A DNA stretch of 25,332 nt from MWDT01 sp035506315 (GCA_035506315.1 DATJPQ010000279.1:1-25332); one strand, 5' to 3'; counted from the stretch's first letter, positions 6,956-14,817 are shown. Made by a program: numbers and translations. The notes: generated from the sequence alone by a model not told the origin.

Positions 6956-9559
6956 ATGAAAGGCCCACGTGAAGTCCGGAAGATCGTGACGCTGGTCGTG
7001 GGTATTTTGTCGGTGGCTTGTAGCGCAACAGGATGGGCTACTGAGACGGTGCGGGAGCCTTTCCAGTATGCCGTCGATTTCTGGCGGGAGGCCGAAGGGC
7101 TGCCCCAGTCCCGCATCCGGGGGATTGTCCAGACCCGCGACGGTTATCTCTGGCTCGGCAGCGTGGGCGGTCTGGTGCGGTTCGATGGCGCGAACTTCAC
7201 CGTTTTCAATGTCCAGACCGGCAGCCTCAAGGATAACGAGATCTGGGCGCTCAAGGAGGACGACGAGGGCGCACTCTGGATCGGCACCGTCAGCGGGGGG
7301 GTGACGCGGCTGAAAGAGGGACGCTTCACCACCTACACGACGGCCGATGGCCTGCCCGGCGATCTGGTCCTGCAAATCGATACGGATCGCGACGGCCAGA
7401 TCTGGATCGCCACCTCCCGCGGTGTCGCCCGTTTTGCCGGGGGGGCGTTTCGCGCGTTCACCATGAAGGACGGACTGACGCACGATTTTGTGATCAAAGT
7501 CTGTGTCAGCCCGACGCAAGGGGTTTTTGCCGTGGCCGCCAACAAGCTGCACCGGTTGGCCAACGACCGTTTCGTCGTGGTCGAAGGCGTGATCGACGAA
7601 ACGGATGGGCGGGTGGCGGATCTGTCGAGCGGCCGCGACGGCTCGCTTTGGATTACGTTCGAACGTGGCGGGATCAAGCGGCTGCAAGCCGGTCGCCTGA
7701 CGACATACACATCGGAACTCAACGCGCACAATGGCACGATTTACGAAGACCGGCAGGGCGAAACCTGGCTGGGCTCACGCGACGGACTGCTCCGGTTGCA
7801 CGAGGGGCAATTCGCACGCGTGCTGCCGGCGGAGACCAACGCCAAGCTTGGCTCGGTGTACCTCATGTGCCTGGACCAGGAGGGCAGTCTCTGGCTGGGC
7901 CTGGAGGCCAACGGACTGGCGCGGCTCCGGCGGACCCAGTTTGCCGCCGTCACGATGGAAAACGGACTGCTGCAGGACAGCATCCGGTCCGTGTTGCAGG
8001 ACAGCCGGGGCGACATCTGGATCGGGACCACCGGCGGCCTGGCTCGCGACCGCCACGGTCAGATCACGACGTATCGCGATTTGGACGGCGTCCCGATCGG
8101 CACCGTGACCTCAATTGCGGAAGACCGGACCGGCAACCTCTGGATCGGGGCCAGTGGCGAACTGTACAAGATCGTGGCGGGAAAGCTGACCAAAGATCCG
8201 ACCTGGAAACGGGTGCTCGACGTCAAGACCGTCTATTGTGACCCCCAGGGCCGAATGTGGATTGGCACCGATGGCGACGGATTGTTTTGCTATGCCGGCG
8301 ACAAGGTGACGATTTTCCGGACGCAGGACGGGTTGCCCAGCAACCAGATTCGCGGGCTCCTGACCGACCGGCAGGGCGCTCTCTGGGTGGCGACTTTTGG
8401 CGGTGGGGCGAGCCGTTTGTTCGAAGGAAAATTTACCAATTACACGAGCCAGGATGGCCTCGGCAGCAACTGGCTGTCGGCCATCCACGAAGACGCGACC
8501 GGGGCGCTATGGTTTGCCACGCGAGGGGGGTTGAGCCGGCGGCAGGACGGGCGCTTCTTTACGTACCGGACCAAGGATGGCCTGCCCACCAACTCGATCA
8601 GCAACATGCTGGAGGATGAACGGGGCAACTTCTGGTTCAGTTGCCTCCTGGGAATTTTTCGCGTCAGCGCGGCCGACTTTCGCGACGTGGCCGACGGCAA
8701 GATCTCCCAGCTCCGGTTCCTGGCCTATGGCATTAGCGATGGGATGAAAACCACCGCCTTCGCGGGCGGAAACCAGCCCGGCGTCTGCCGGACCAGCGAT
8801 GGCCGGCTCCTGTTTTGCTCGCTGCAGGGGCTCGTCATTGTCGATCCCAGCAACCTGTTTTCCAACACGCTCGTCCCGCCGGTCTATGTCGAGAGGGTGT
8901 TGATCGACAAACAATCGGTGCCACCCGACCGGCCGGCGGAAATTGCACCCGGCGCGGGTGAGGTCGAGATCCATTACACGGCGCTCAGCTATCTGGCGCC
9001 GGGTAAAGTCCGCTTCAAATACCAGCTGGTCGGATTCGATCGGGACTGGGTGGAAGCCGGCACGCGGCGTTTTGCCTATTATGCCAGCCTGCCGGCGGGC
9101 GCCTATTCGTTCCATGTGGTTGCGAGCAACAACGATGGCGTTTGGAACCAGGTCGGCGCTTCGTTTGCCTTCCGCCTCCAGCCGCATTTTCGCGAGACGG
9201 GCTGGTTCTATCTGCTATGCCTGGTCGGGGTGGCCGGCCTGTTCGGCGCCGTCTATGAATTGCGGGTCCTCGGGCTCAAGGCGCGGGAGAAAATGTTGCA
9301 GGCGCGCGTCACCGAGGCGGTGGCGAAAGTCCGGGTCTTGAGCGGTATGCTGCCGATTTGCGCCGGCTGTAAAAAGGTGCGCGACGACAAGGGCTATTGG
9401 AACCAGATCGAAACCTACCTCCGCGAGCATTCGGACACCCGGATCAGCCACGGCCTTTGTCCGGACTGCGTGCGCAAGCTGTACCCGGAATTCAGCGACG
9501 AGATCTTGCCCCCGGGTAACGCTCCCGCATCACCCTCGGACCTAAATTTGCCACGTTGA
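6956..9559 (+). CDS. Two-component-type propeller / Y_Y_Y membrane sensor with a four-cysteine C-terminal module (no kinase)
   Basis: An 867-residue protein. After a signal-like N-terminus (IVTLVVGILSVACSATG) come about 14 Reg_prop repeats of the type DGYLWLGSVGGLVRF up to about residue 640, enough for two seven-bladed propellers. A Y_Y_Y domain (residues about 660-745, VRFKYQLVGFDRDW), one membrane helix (about 748-768) and a short coiled stretch follow. The end carries a small domain with C802-x2-C805 (PICAGCKK), WNQIETYLREHSD, and C835-x2-C838 (GLCPDCVRKLYPE). Propeller sensors of this family normally end in a histidine kinase, GGDEF or AraC module; none is present. The Cys4 module resembles an uncharacterised tail I recall after PAS or receiver domains in other bacteria. 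It lies between the lyase and the galactosidase, so it probably senses pectin fragments. Confidence 0.85.
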   Translation: MKGPREVRKIVTLVVGILSVACSATGWATETVREPFQYAVDFWREAEGLPQSRIRGIVQTRDGYLWLGSVGGLVRFDGANFTVFNVQTGSLKDNEIWALKEDDEGALWIGTVSGGVTRLKEGRFTTYTTADGLPGDLVLQIDTDRDGQIWIATSRGVARFAGGAFRAFTMKDGLTHDFVIKVCVSPTQGVFAVAANKLHRLANDRFVVVEGVIDETDGRVADLSSGRDGSLWITFERGGIKRLQAGRLTTYTSELNAHNGTIYEDRQGETWLGSRDGLLRLHEGQFARVLPAETNAKLGSVYLMCLDQEGSLWLGLEANGLARLRRTQFAAVTMENGLLQDSIRSVLQDSRGDIWIGTTGGLARDRHGQITTYRDLDGVPIGTVTSIAEDRTGNLWIGASGELYKIVAGKLTKDPTWKRVLDVKTVYCDPQGRMWIGTDGDGLFCYAGDKVTIFRTQDGLPSNQIRGLLTDRQGALWVATFGGGASRLFEGKFTNYTSQDGLGSNWLSAIHEDATGALWFATRGGLSRRQDGRFFTYRTKDGLPTNSISNMLEDERGNFWFSCLLGIFRVSAADFRDVADGKISQLRFLAYGISDGMKTTAFAGGNQPGVCRTSDGRLLFCSLQGLVIVDPSNLFSNTLVPPVYVERVLIDKQSVPPDRPAEIAPGAGEVEIHYTALSYLAPGKVRFKYQLVGFDRDWVEAGTRRFAYYASLPAGAYSFHVVASNNDGVWNQVGASFAFRLQPHFRETGWFYLLCLVGVAGLFGAVYELRVLGLKAREKMLQARVTEAVAKVRVLSGMLPICAGCKKVRDDKGYWNQIETYLREHSDTRISHGLCPDCVRKLYPEFSDEILPPGNAPASPSDLNLPR

Positions 9560-11277
9560 TGAAAACCCTGCCTCGTTTTTCCCCTGTCCTCCCGAGCCTG
9601 CTCGCCCTCTTCGTCGCCGGATCGCTGGCCCGTTCCGCTCCGCCGCCGATTCCCCGGCTCGAAAAGCGCGGCCCGGCCGTGCAGTTGATCGTCGACGGTC
9701 AGCCCTACCTGGTGTTGGCCGGCGAAACGGCCAACACCGCCTCCTCCAGCCTCGAGTACATGGACACGGTATGGCCGAAGCTCGTGGAGATGAACCTCAA
9801 CACCGTCCTTGTCGCCGTCGCGTGGGATTGGGTCGAGCCCGTCGAGGGCCGGTACGACTTCACGCTGGTGGACGGGCTGCTGGCGGGCGCGCGGCATCAC
9901 CACTTGCGCCTCGTACTGCTGTGGTTCGGCAGCTGGAAGAACGGGATCTCCAGCTTCGTGCCCGGCTGGGTGAAAGCCGACCAGGCGCGATTCCCCCGCA
10001 CACAGATCAAAAGCGGACAGTCGGTGGAAATCCTCTCCACGTTGAGCGACGCCAACCGGCAGGCCGACACCCGCGCCTACGTGGCGTTCCTGCACCATCT
10101 CCGCGAGGTGGATGCCGCGCAACGCACGGTAGTAATGATCCAGCTGGAGAACGAAGTGGGTCTGCTGGGCGATTCCCGCGACCGCTGCGCCGCAGCGGAG
10201 GCGGCCTTTGCCCATCCCGTACCGGCGGAGTTGACGGCCCATCTGCAAAAAAACCGGGAAACGCTGTGGCCCGATCTACGCAAGCTGTGGGAGACCGCCG
10301 GCGCCCGGACCGCCGGCACCTGGTCGGAAGTGTTCGGCCCCGGCACCGCCACGGACGAGATCTTCATGGCGTGGAATTACGCCCGCTACCTCGGACACCT
10401 CACCGAGGCGGGCAAAGCCGAGTACCCGTTGCCCGTGTTCACCAACTCCTGGATCGTCCAGCCCGAGGACAAGGGGCCGGGCGATTATCCGACGGGCTGC
10501 CCGGAGCCGCTCACCCTCGACATCTGGAAAGCCGGCGCGCCGGCGATCGATCTCAACGCCCCCGATATCTACCTGCCGAACTTCACCGACTGGGTCGGCT
10601 GGTACCATCGCGCCAACAATCCGCTCTTTGTGCCGGAGTCACGTGGCGACGCCGGCGGCGCGGCCAATGCGTTTTACGCCATCGGGCAGCACGCGGCGAT
10701 CGGCTACTCGCCGTTCGGCATCGACAACACCGGCCGCCTGGTCGCGCTTCGGCCCGACCGCACCACGCCGGCACCGACCGAACTCAAGGACCTGCCGCTG
10801 CCGAAGGCCTATGCGTTGCTCGCCCAGATGACGCCGGTGATTCTAGATGCCCAGGCCAGGGGCGCGATCGCCGCCGCCTGGCTCAACCCCAAACAACCGA
10901 CACAGGATATTCCGCTCGGCAACTACCTCGTGAACGTCGATCTCCGGCGCAACCGGCGGAATCCCGCGGAAGTACCGGCCCTGGGCTACGCCATCGTCAT
11001 CTCGACTGGTCCCGACGAGTTTCTGGTGGCCGGTCAGGATGTGCAGGTCACCTTCAAGCCGACGACGCCCGGACCGGAGATTGCCGGCCTTGAGCGCGTG
11101 GAGGCGGGCAAGTTTGTGCAGAGCCGGTGGATTCCGGGGCGGATCCTGAGCGGCGACGACATCCTGCTGGATTACGATCTGGCGGGCGCCGCAGCGAAGA
11201 ACCAATCCGGCAGCGGCCTGCGCTTTGGTGCCGACGGGCCCACCGTACAACGCGTGAAGCTCTACCGCTACCGATAG
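9559..11277 (+). CDS. GH35/GH42-like beta-galactosidase (DUF5597-type), secreted
   Basis: A 572-residue protein whose ATG at 9559 overlaps the TGA of the sensor by one base, so the two are translationally linked; a TTG directly before it is a less likely start. A signal peptide is visible (LPSLLALFVAGSLARSAPP). The TIM-barrel shows the clan GH-A acid/base motif QLENEVG (E199 after N198) and a nucleophile candidate E360 in LFVPESRGD. Around them are NTVLVAVAWDWVEPVEGRYDF and NAPDIYLPNF. The C-terminal part (about 400-572) is the beta-rich region typical of DUF5597-type enzymes. Such enzymes release beta-linked galactose from oligosaccharides, here plausibly galactan or arabinogalactan side chains of rhamnogalacturonan I. 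It ends the four-gene run. Confidence 0.85.
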   Translation: MKTLPRFSPVLPSLLALFVAGSLARSAPPPIPRLEKRGPAVQLIVDGQPYLVLAGETANTASSSLEYMDTVWPKLVEMNLNTVLVAVAWDWVEPVEGRYDFTLVDGLLAGARHHHLRLVLLWFGSWKNGISSFVPGWVKADQARFPRTQIKSGQSVEILSTLSDANRQADTRAYVAFLHHLREVDAAQRTVVMIQLENEVGLLGDSRDRCAAAEAAFAHPVPAELTAHLQKNRETLWPDLRKLWETAGARTAGTWSEVFGPGTATDEIFMAWNYARYLGHLTEAGKAEYPLPVFTNSWIVQPEDKGPGDYPTGCPEPLTLDIWKAGAPAIDLNAPDIYLPNFTDWVGWYHRANNPLFVPESRGDAGGAANAFYAIGQHAAIGYSPFGIDNTGRLVALRPDRTTPAPTELKDLPLPKAYALLAQMTPVILDAQARGAIAAAWLNPKQPTQDIPLGNYLVNVDLRRNRRNPAEVPALGYAIVISTGPDEFLVAGQDVQVTFKPTTPGPEIAGLERVEAGKFVQSRWIPGRILSGDDILLDYDLAGAAAKNQSGSGLRFGADGPTVQRVKLYRYR

Positions 11278-11367
11278 TGCCACAGCCGGCGCGTACCAGC
11301 TTCGGTGTAGGATAGTTGTAGGGGTGTTGTTGGACGTGACCTTACAGCGCTCTCCAAACCTTGTTTT

Positions 11368-11392
11368 GATTGTCATCTATTAGATGACAATC
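11368..11392. promoter_or_regulatory. Solitary 25-base odd-centred palindrome
   Basis: A perfect palindrome with two 12-base arms (GATTGTCATCTA and its complement) around a single T. It lies in the 292-base gap between the galactosidase and the TerB-DUF697 gene, 177 bases before that gene's start codon. Its core has the form TGTCA-N2-TATTA-N2-TGACA. The same form occurs in the four palindromes around the HTH gene at 20837-21196. It may be an operator or a mobile-element mark. No HTH gene accompanies it here, and I see no other feature in the gap. Confidence 0.6.
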
Positions 11393-11569
11393 CACTAGCA
11401 CATGAGGGGACGAATGGGAGCCGACCAGTGGTAGGGGGACAGCAGTCGGCAAATACCGGCTATGGGTCTGAAACACCGCGCCCACCACGGTTGCCCTCGG
11501 CGGGTGGAAACGCCGCGCCGGATCGTAATAGCCGCAACTTCGGGCCCTGTGGCAGTGTTTTCCCCCGAT

Positions 11570-12508
11570 ATGACAACCTCCGAACAGAAAGCCATTCTCA
11601 CGATCGCCATGATGGCCGCATTTGCGGATGGCGAGAACAGCGAGGTGGAGCGTGCCGCCCTGCGGAACATGGCGGAAAGTTTTGGTTCCGACGCCGGGAT
11701 CAACCTCTGGGACATCTGCCAGGATGTCCTCAATCGCCACCGCCCGCTTAGCGATGTGGTCGCGGAACTGACCACGCCGGAGGCGCACGCCCTGGCGTAC
11801 GAGATGGCGGCCGGCGTGTGCGAGGCGGATGGGAGCGTCAACGACCGGGAGCGAGCCTTTCTCGATGCCCTGCGGGGCGCGCTGAATCCCGGCGCTGTTA
11901 CTGCCGGCACTGCGCCGGCTCCGGTGACACCCGCTATCGCGGCGACCGGGAGAGAAAACGGCGCCGTGCCGCCGGTGCTGGAGCCTGTCGCCACCGAGGC
12001 CATCGACAAGATGGTCATCAATTATTCGATTCTAAACGGCGCGCTGGAGCTTCTGCCGCACAACCTCGCCACGATGGCCATCGTGCCGTTGCAGATGCGC
12101 ATGGTTTATCGCATCGGCCACCGCTACGGCTACACGCTCGACCGTGGACACATTCGCGACTTCCTGGCGACCGCCGGGGTGGGGCTCGCCGCCCAGGCCG
12201 TGGAAGGCATGGCCCGCCGCTTCCTCGGCGGGCTGGCCGGCCAGTTGCTCGGCGGGTTGGGGCGGGCCGTCGTCGGTGCCGGCACCGGTGCGGCGTTCGC
12301 GTTTGCCGGCACCTACGCCATCGGCCAGCTGGCCAACCGCTACTATGCCGGTGGCCGGAAGATGGATACCGCCGTCTTGCGTGACACCTATGGCCGCCTG
12401 CTCGCCGAGGGCAAGGCGCGGTTCGGCCAGCACGCCGGCGCCGTGCAATCGCGCGCCAGCACGCTCCGGCCCTCTGACGTCATCGATCTCGTGCGCAACC
12501 CGCAGTAG
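11570..12508 (+). CDS. TerB-like / DUF697 (YcjF-like) fusion protein
   Basis: A 312-residue protein from the ATG at 11570, where the family-like start MTTSEQKAILTIAMMAAFADG begins; an earlier in-frame ATG at 11462 would add 36 basic residues with no likeness. Residues 1-105 are a TerB-type helical domain with two acidic motifs, AFADGENSEVERA and EADGSVNDRERAF, which in TerB proteins bind metal. After a Pro/Ala linker, residues about 142-300 resemble DUF697: MVINYSILNGALELLP, MRMVYRIGHRYGYTLDR, then a Gly/Ala-rich amphipathic stretch and QLANRYYAGGRKMD. DUF697 proteins are membrane-associated and sometimes linked to GTPases; TerB domains occur in stress and membrane-sensing proteins. The function is not known. 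Its neighbour on the right converges with it. Confidence 0.75.
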   Translation: MTTSEQKAILTIAMMAAFADGENSEVERAALRNMAESFGSDAGINLWDICQDVLNRHRPLSDVVAELTTPEAHALAYEMAAGVCEADGSVNDRERAFLDALRGALNPGAVTAGTAPAPVTPAIAATGRENGAVPPVLEPVATEAIDKMVINYSILNGALELLPHNLATMAIVPLQMRMVYRIGHRYGYTLDRGHIRDFLATAGVGLAAQAVEGMARRFLGGLAGQLLGGLGRAVVGAGTGAAFAFAGTYAIGQLANRYYAGGRKMDTAVLRDTYGRLLAEGKARFGQHAGAVQSRASTLRPSDVIDLVRNPQ

Positions 12509-12579
12509 CGACTTCGTCCGGATGGTGCGTTGCAACCGGTCACGAGTCTGGACTTACGTCTGGGTGGTCGCGAGCGCTT

Positions 12580-12607
12580 GCCCGCCGGAGCCTCGGCAAA
12601 GGCGGGC
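12580..12607. terminator. Possible terminator hairpin between convergent genes
   Basis: A seven-base GC stem (GCCCGCC at 12580-12586 with GGCGGGC at 12601-12607) lies in the 155-base gap between the convergent TerB-DUF697 and DedA genes. There is no T-tract, so the terminator role is only suggested by position. Confidence 0.3.
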
Positions 12608-12663
12608 CAGCGAGTGGAAGTATCACCGCGGCAGGGGCAGTGCCCGCCGGCGCTAACGGCCCC

Positions 12664-13323
12664 TCAGCGGGCCGGGTTGCGCCGTGATTTCCACCACGCG
12701 CGCAGCGTTTCGACCAAAATCGGCAGCACGGAGATGACGATGATGGCCGCGATCACCAGGCTGAAATTCTTCCGGACGATCTCGGTCCGGCCGAAAAAGT
12801 AACCCAGGTAGGTCAAGAGGTAGATCCAGGCGCAACCGCCGACCAGATTGAACGTGAAAAACCGGGCATAGGACATCCGCCCGACGCCGGCCACGAAGGG
12901 CACAAACGTGCGCACGATGGGGACAAAGCGCGACAGGATGATCGAACGGCCGCCGTATTTTTCAAAAAAGGCATGGGCGCGATCGAGATGTTTTTTCCTA
13001 AGCAGCCACGAATCCTCGCGCGAAAAGACCTTGGGTCCGATGAAGGCGCCGATCGCATAGTTGACCAGATTGCCGAGCACCGCGGCCACAGCTAGAATGA
13101 GAGCCAGCGCGTGGACATTCAGGACACTGCCGGCGCACAGGGCACCAGCGGCAAAGAGCAGGGAGTCGCCGGGCAAGAAAGGCGTTACGACAAAACCGGT
13201 TTCGGCGAAAATAACGAAGAACAGCAGGGCATAAGTCCACAGTCCGTAATCGGCTATGATGCCCTGCAGATGCCGGTCGATGTGCAGGACGAAATCGACG
13301 AGATGCCGCACCAGTTCAATCAT
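12664..13323 (-). CDS. DedA-family inner-membrane protein
   Basis: A 219-residue protein with several membrane segments, of the DedA (SNARE_assoc, VTT-domain) family. Family marks are TYALLFFVIFAETGFVVTPF followed by LPGDSLLFAAGAL near residues 30-60, the motif FFEKYGGRSIILSRFVPIVR, then TFVPFVAGVGRM, and the closing GGCAWIYLLTYLGYFFG. Length fits the E. coli YqjA/YghB group (about 220). DedA proteins help maintain the membrane potential, and recent work places several of them in lipid carrier flipping, such as undecaprenyl phosphate recycling; which applies here cannot be told. The gene follows the small basic protein gene on the same strand, but a strong hairpin terminator stands between them, so it probably has its own promoter activity or depends on readthrough. 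Confidence 0.92.
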   Translation of the reverse strand: MIELVRHLVDFVLHIDRHLQGIIADYGLWTYALLFFVIFAETGFVVTPFLPGDSLLFAAGALCAGSVLNVHALALILAVAAVLGNLVNYAIGAFIGPKVFSREDSWLLRKKHLDRAHAFFEKYGGRSIILSRFVPIVRTFVPFVAGVGRMSYARFFTFNLVGGCAWIYLLTYLGYFFGRTEIVRKNFSLVIAAIIVISVLPILVETLRAWWKSRRNPAR

Positions 13324-13328
13324 GGAAC

Positions 13329-13364
13329 AAAAAAGGCCGGCAGTGGAGACAGCCGGCCAAAAAA
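13329..13364 (-). terminator. Rho-independent terminator after the small basic protein gene
   Basis: A perfect seven-base GC stem (GGCCGGC at 13335-13341 with GCCGGCC at 13352-13358) has a ten-base loop and A-runs on both sides. Read on the minus strand it gives a GC hairpin followed by a T-run. It lies 20 bases after the stop of the small basic protein gene and just before the DedA start. Confidence 0.8.
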
Positions 13365-13377
13365 TATATGGGCCGAA

Positions 13378-13533
13378 TCAGGCGTCGGCCTTGGTCTTGC
13401 GGAGACCCTGCACGCGATCGCCCTCTTTCCATTGGCCGCGTTTCTTGAGCAATTCGACGCGCTCAAAACGCTTCAAGACGTTGCGTTTCTTTACGATACC
13501 ACCGAAACCTTGAAGGCTTTTATGTTGGGACAT
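13378..13533 (-). CDS. Small basic protein of the Verrucomicrobia/Chlamydiae type (TIGR04137-like)
   Basis: A 51-residue Lys/Arg-rich protein from the ATG at 13531-13533: MSQHKSLQGFGGIVKKRN, then VLKRFERVELLKKRGQWK and EGDRVQGLRKTK. It matches, from memory, the family of short basic proteins conserved across Verrucomicrobia, Chlamydiae and Planctomycetes, with the pattern of a Lys-Ser-Leu start, GG, KxRNVL, ERxxxLKxxGxWKEGD and GLxK. The family's role is not established; the charge suggests nucleic-acid or ribosome association. The visible family is usually somewhat longer with a Lys-rich tail, which is absent here. The gene lies 28 bases after the cutA stop and ends at a strong terminator. 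No Shine-Dalgarno sequence precedes the start. This is the best lineage marker in the window. Confidence 0.8.
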   Translation of the reverse strand: MSQHKSLQGFGGIVKKRNVLKRFERVELLKKRGQWKEGDRVQGLRKTKADA

Positions 13534-13561
13534 GGAGGAAATTGTTGACGGTTGGGAAGAG

Positions 13562-13882
13562 TTAAAGGGGCGAGGGTGTAGAAACCGCGACCGCCCATGA
13601 CAAGTACTTTTCTCCGACATGTTCGGCCCGCACCACGAGCCACTCCGGCGTGGCGTAGGGATGATGGGCGTGCACGTAGGCTTCCAGAGGGCCGTGTTGC
13701 GACTCCACAAACTTGAAACAAACCCTGAATTCCTGGCTGCGCTCGACCTTTCCCTCCCAGCGAAAATGCGACACGATGGGGCCGTCGATCTGCACACAGG
13801 CGGCCAGGTGGCGCTGGATGACCTCGGCGGCCAGTTGGTCGGCCGCGGCGGCAGTGGCGACGGTGGTCCAGGCGACGAGCAT
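13562..13882 (-). CDS. cutA: Divalent-cation tolerance protein CutA
   Basis: A 106-residue protein from the ATG at 13880-13882. CutA marks are LVAWTTVATAAAADQLA, RHLAACVQIDGPIVSHFRWE (the LAACV and W-E-G signature), EFRVCFKF, HAHHPYATPEWLV and KYLSWAV. The frame can start earlier, at an ATG at 13966. That codon sits in the loop of a REP hairpin (13952-13975), which argues against it; a TTG at 13900 is another choice. CutA forms a compact trimer and is linked to copper tolerance and, in other bacteria, to uncertain signalling roles. The gene is followed closely by the small basic protein gene. Confidence 0.88.
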   Translation of the reverse strand: MLVAWTTVATAAAADQLAAEVIQRHLAACVQIDGPIVSHFRWEGKVERSQEFRVCFKFVESQHGPLEAYVHAHHPYATPEWLVVRAEHVGEKYLSWAVAVSTPSPL

Positions 13883-13951
13883 GATACAAAACTCGCACAA
13901 GCGCTGGCCGTCGGCAAGCCGGGAAGCCACCGGGGCGAACGTCTGAAAATT

Positions 13952-14068
13952 GTAGCGGTGGTCCATGACCGCCGATCCCCTTGTAGGAGCCTGCTTGCAG
14001 GCGATCTCCGTATGGAATCGCGAGCCATCTCGCTCCTAAAAAACTCGGCGGTCACAGACCGCCGCTCC
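13952..14068. repeat. Nested REPIN: one REP pair inside another
   Basis: Four REP-like hairpins lie in order. The first is 13952-13975 (head GTAG, stem CGGTGGTC, loop CAT). The second is 13983-14004 (head GTAG, stem GAGCCTGC). The third is 14018-14038, an inverted partner of the second with different stem bases but intact pairing. The fourth is 14045-14068, an inverted partner of the first, read GGAG then CGGCGGTC on the minus strand. GTRG heads followed by a hairpin are the mark of REPs mobilised by RAYT transposases. The element fills the gap between cutA and the nitroreductase gene. Confidence 0.8.
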
Positions 14069-14137
14069 AGCAAAGCATAGCACCATCCGCCCGGCGGATC
14101 TTTGACAGGCCGGAGTTTCCCTACTAGTTGCCGGTGC

Positions 14138-14788
14138 ATGAAACCGATTCCGACGACCACGCTGCTTGAAGCCCTGCAGTGGCGCTACGCCACCAAAAAG
14201 TTCGATCGCACGAGAAAAATTCCCCCTGAAAACTGGGCGGCCCTCGAGGAGGCGCTGGTACTGGCGCCGTCGTCCTTCGGCCTGCAACCGTGGAAATTTT
14301 TCGTCGTGCAGGATCCGGCCACACGGCAAAAGCTTTCGGCGGCCGCCTGGGGGCAGACGCAGCCGCTCGATTGTTCGCATTTCGTGGTCTTCGCCGTGCG
14401 CAAGAACCTCGGCGCCGAACACGTCGACCACTTTCTCGGTCGTGTTGCCGAAGTGCGCGGTGGGGGCAAAGACGCGCTCGCCGGCTATCGCGATGTCATG
14501 TTGGGCAGCATCGAAAAGGCCCGCGCGGGCGGTTACCTCGATGCCTGGCAGTCCCGCCAGGTGTACATCGCGCTCGGCCAGTTCATGGCATCGGCCGCGT
14601 TGCTCGGCATCGACGCTTGTCCGATGGAAGGATTCGAGCCGACCCAGTTCGACGAGATCCTCGGCCTCGCCGCCCAGGATCTCACAACGTTGTGCGCCTG
14701 CGCCGCGGGTTACCGCGCCAGCGACGACAAATACGCCACGACGCCCAAGGTACGATTCAAGGTCGCCGACGTCGTCACCTACGTCTAG
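14138..14788 (+). CDS. NAD(P)H-dependent nitroreductase family protein (NfsB-like)
   Basis: A 216-residue flavoprotein of the nitroreductase family from the ATG at 14138. Marks are RYATKKFDRTRKIP near the N-terminus, the FMN-contact stretch LAPSSFGLQPWKFFVV, the middle SRQVYIALGQFMASAALLGI, and the closing CACAAGYRASDDKYATTPKV. These match NfsB-like enzymes, which reduce nitroaromatics, quinones or dihydropteridines with bound FMN; natural substrates vary. Length is normal for the group (about 215-220). The gene stands alone: upstream is the nested REPIN and downstream a repeat-bearing gap. Confidence 0.9.
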   Translation: MKPIPTTTLLEALQWRYATKKFDRTRKIPPENWAALEEALVLAPSSFGLQPWKFFVVQDPATRQKLSAAAWGQTQPLDCSHFVVFAVRKNLGAEHVDHFLGRVAEVRGGGKDALAGYRDVMLGSIEKARAGGYLDAWQSRQVYIALGQFMASAALLGIDACPMEGFEPTQFDEILGLAAQDLTTLCACAAGYRASDDKYATTPKVRFKVADVVTYV

Positions 14789-14817
14789 GAGTTTGTCGGG
14801 TTTTTTGTCCTAGAGGA

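Noticed and set aside
4394..7729. 1111-residue open frame on the minus strand
   Set aside because: It is the antisense shadow of the PL26-like and propeller genes; its protein is His/Arg/Ala-rich with no recognisable domain, whereas the plus-strand products have clear families.
14102..14127. Promoter-like TTGACA at 14102 with TACTAG at 14122 before the nitroreductase gene
   Set aside because: The spacer is only 14 bases and the second box is poor. A similar weak arrangement before 16683 does not raise confidence enough to annotate.
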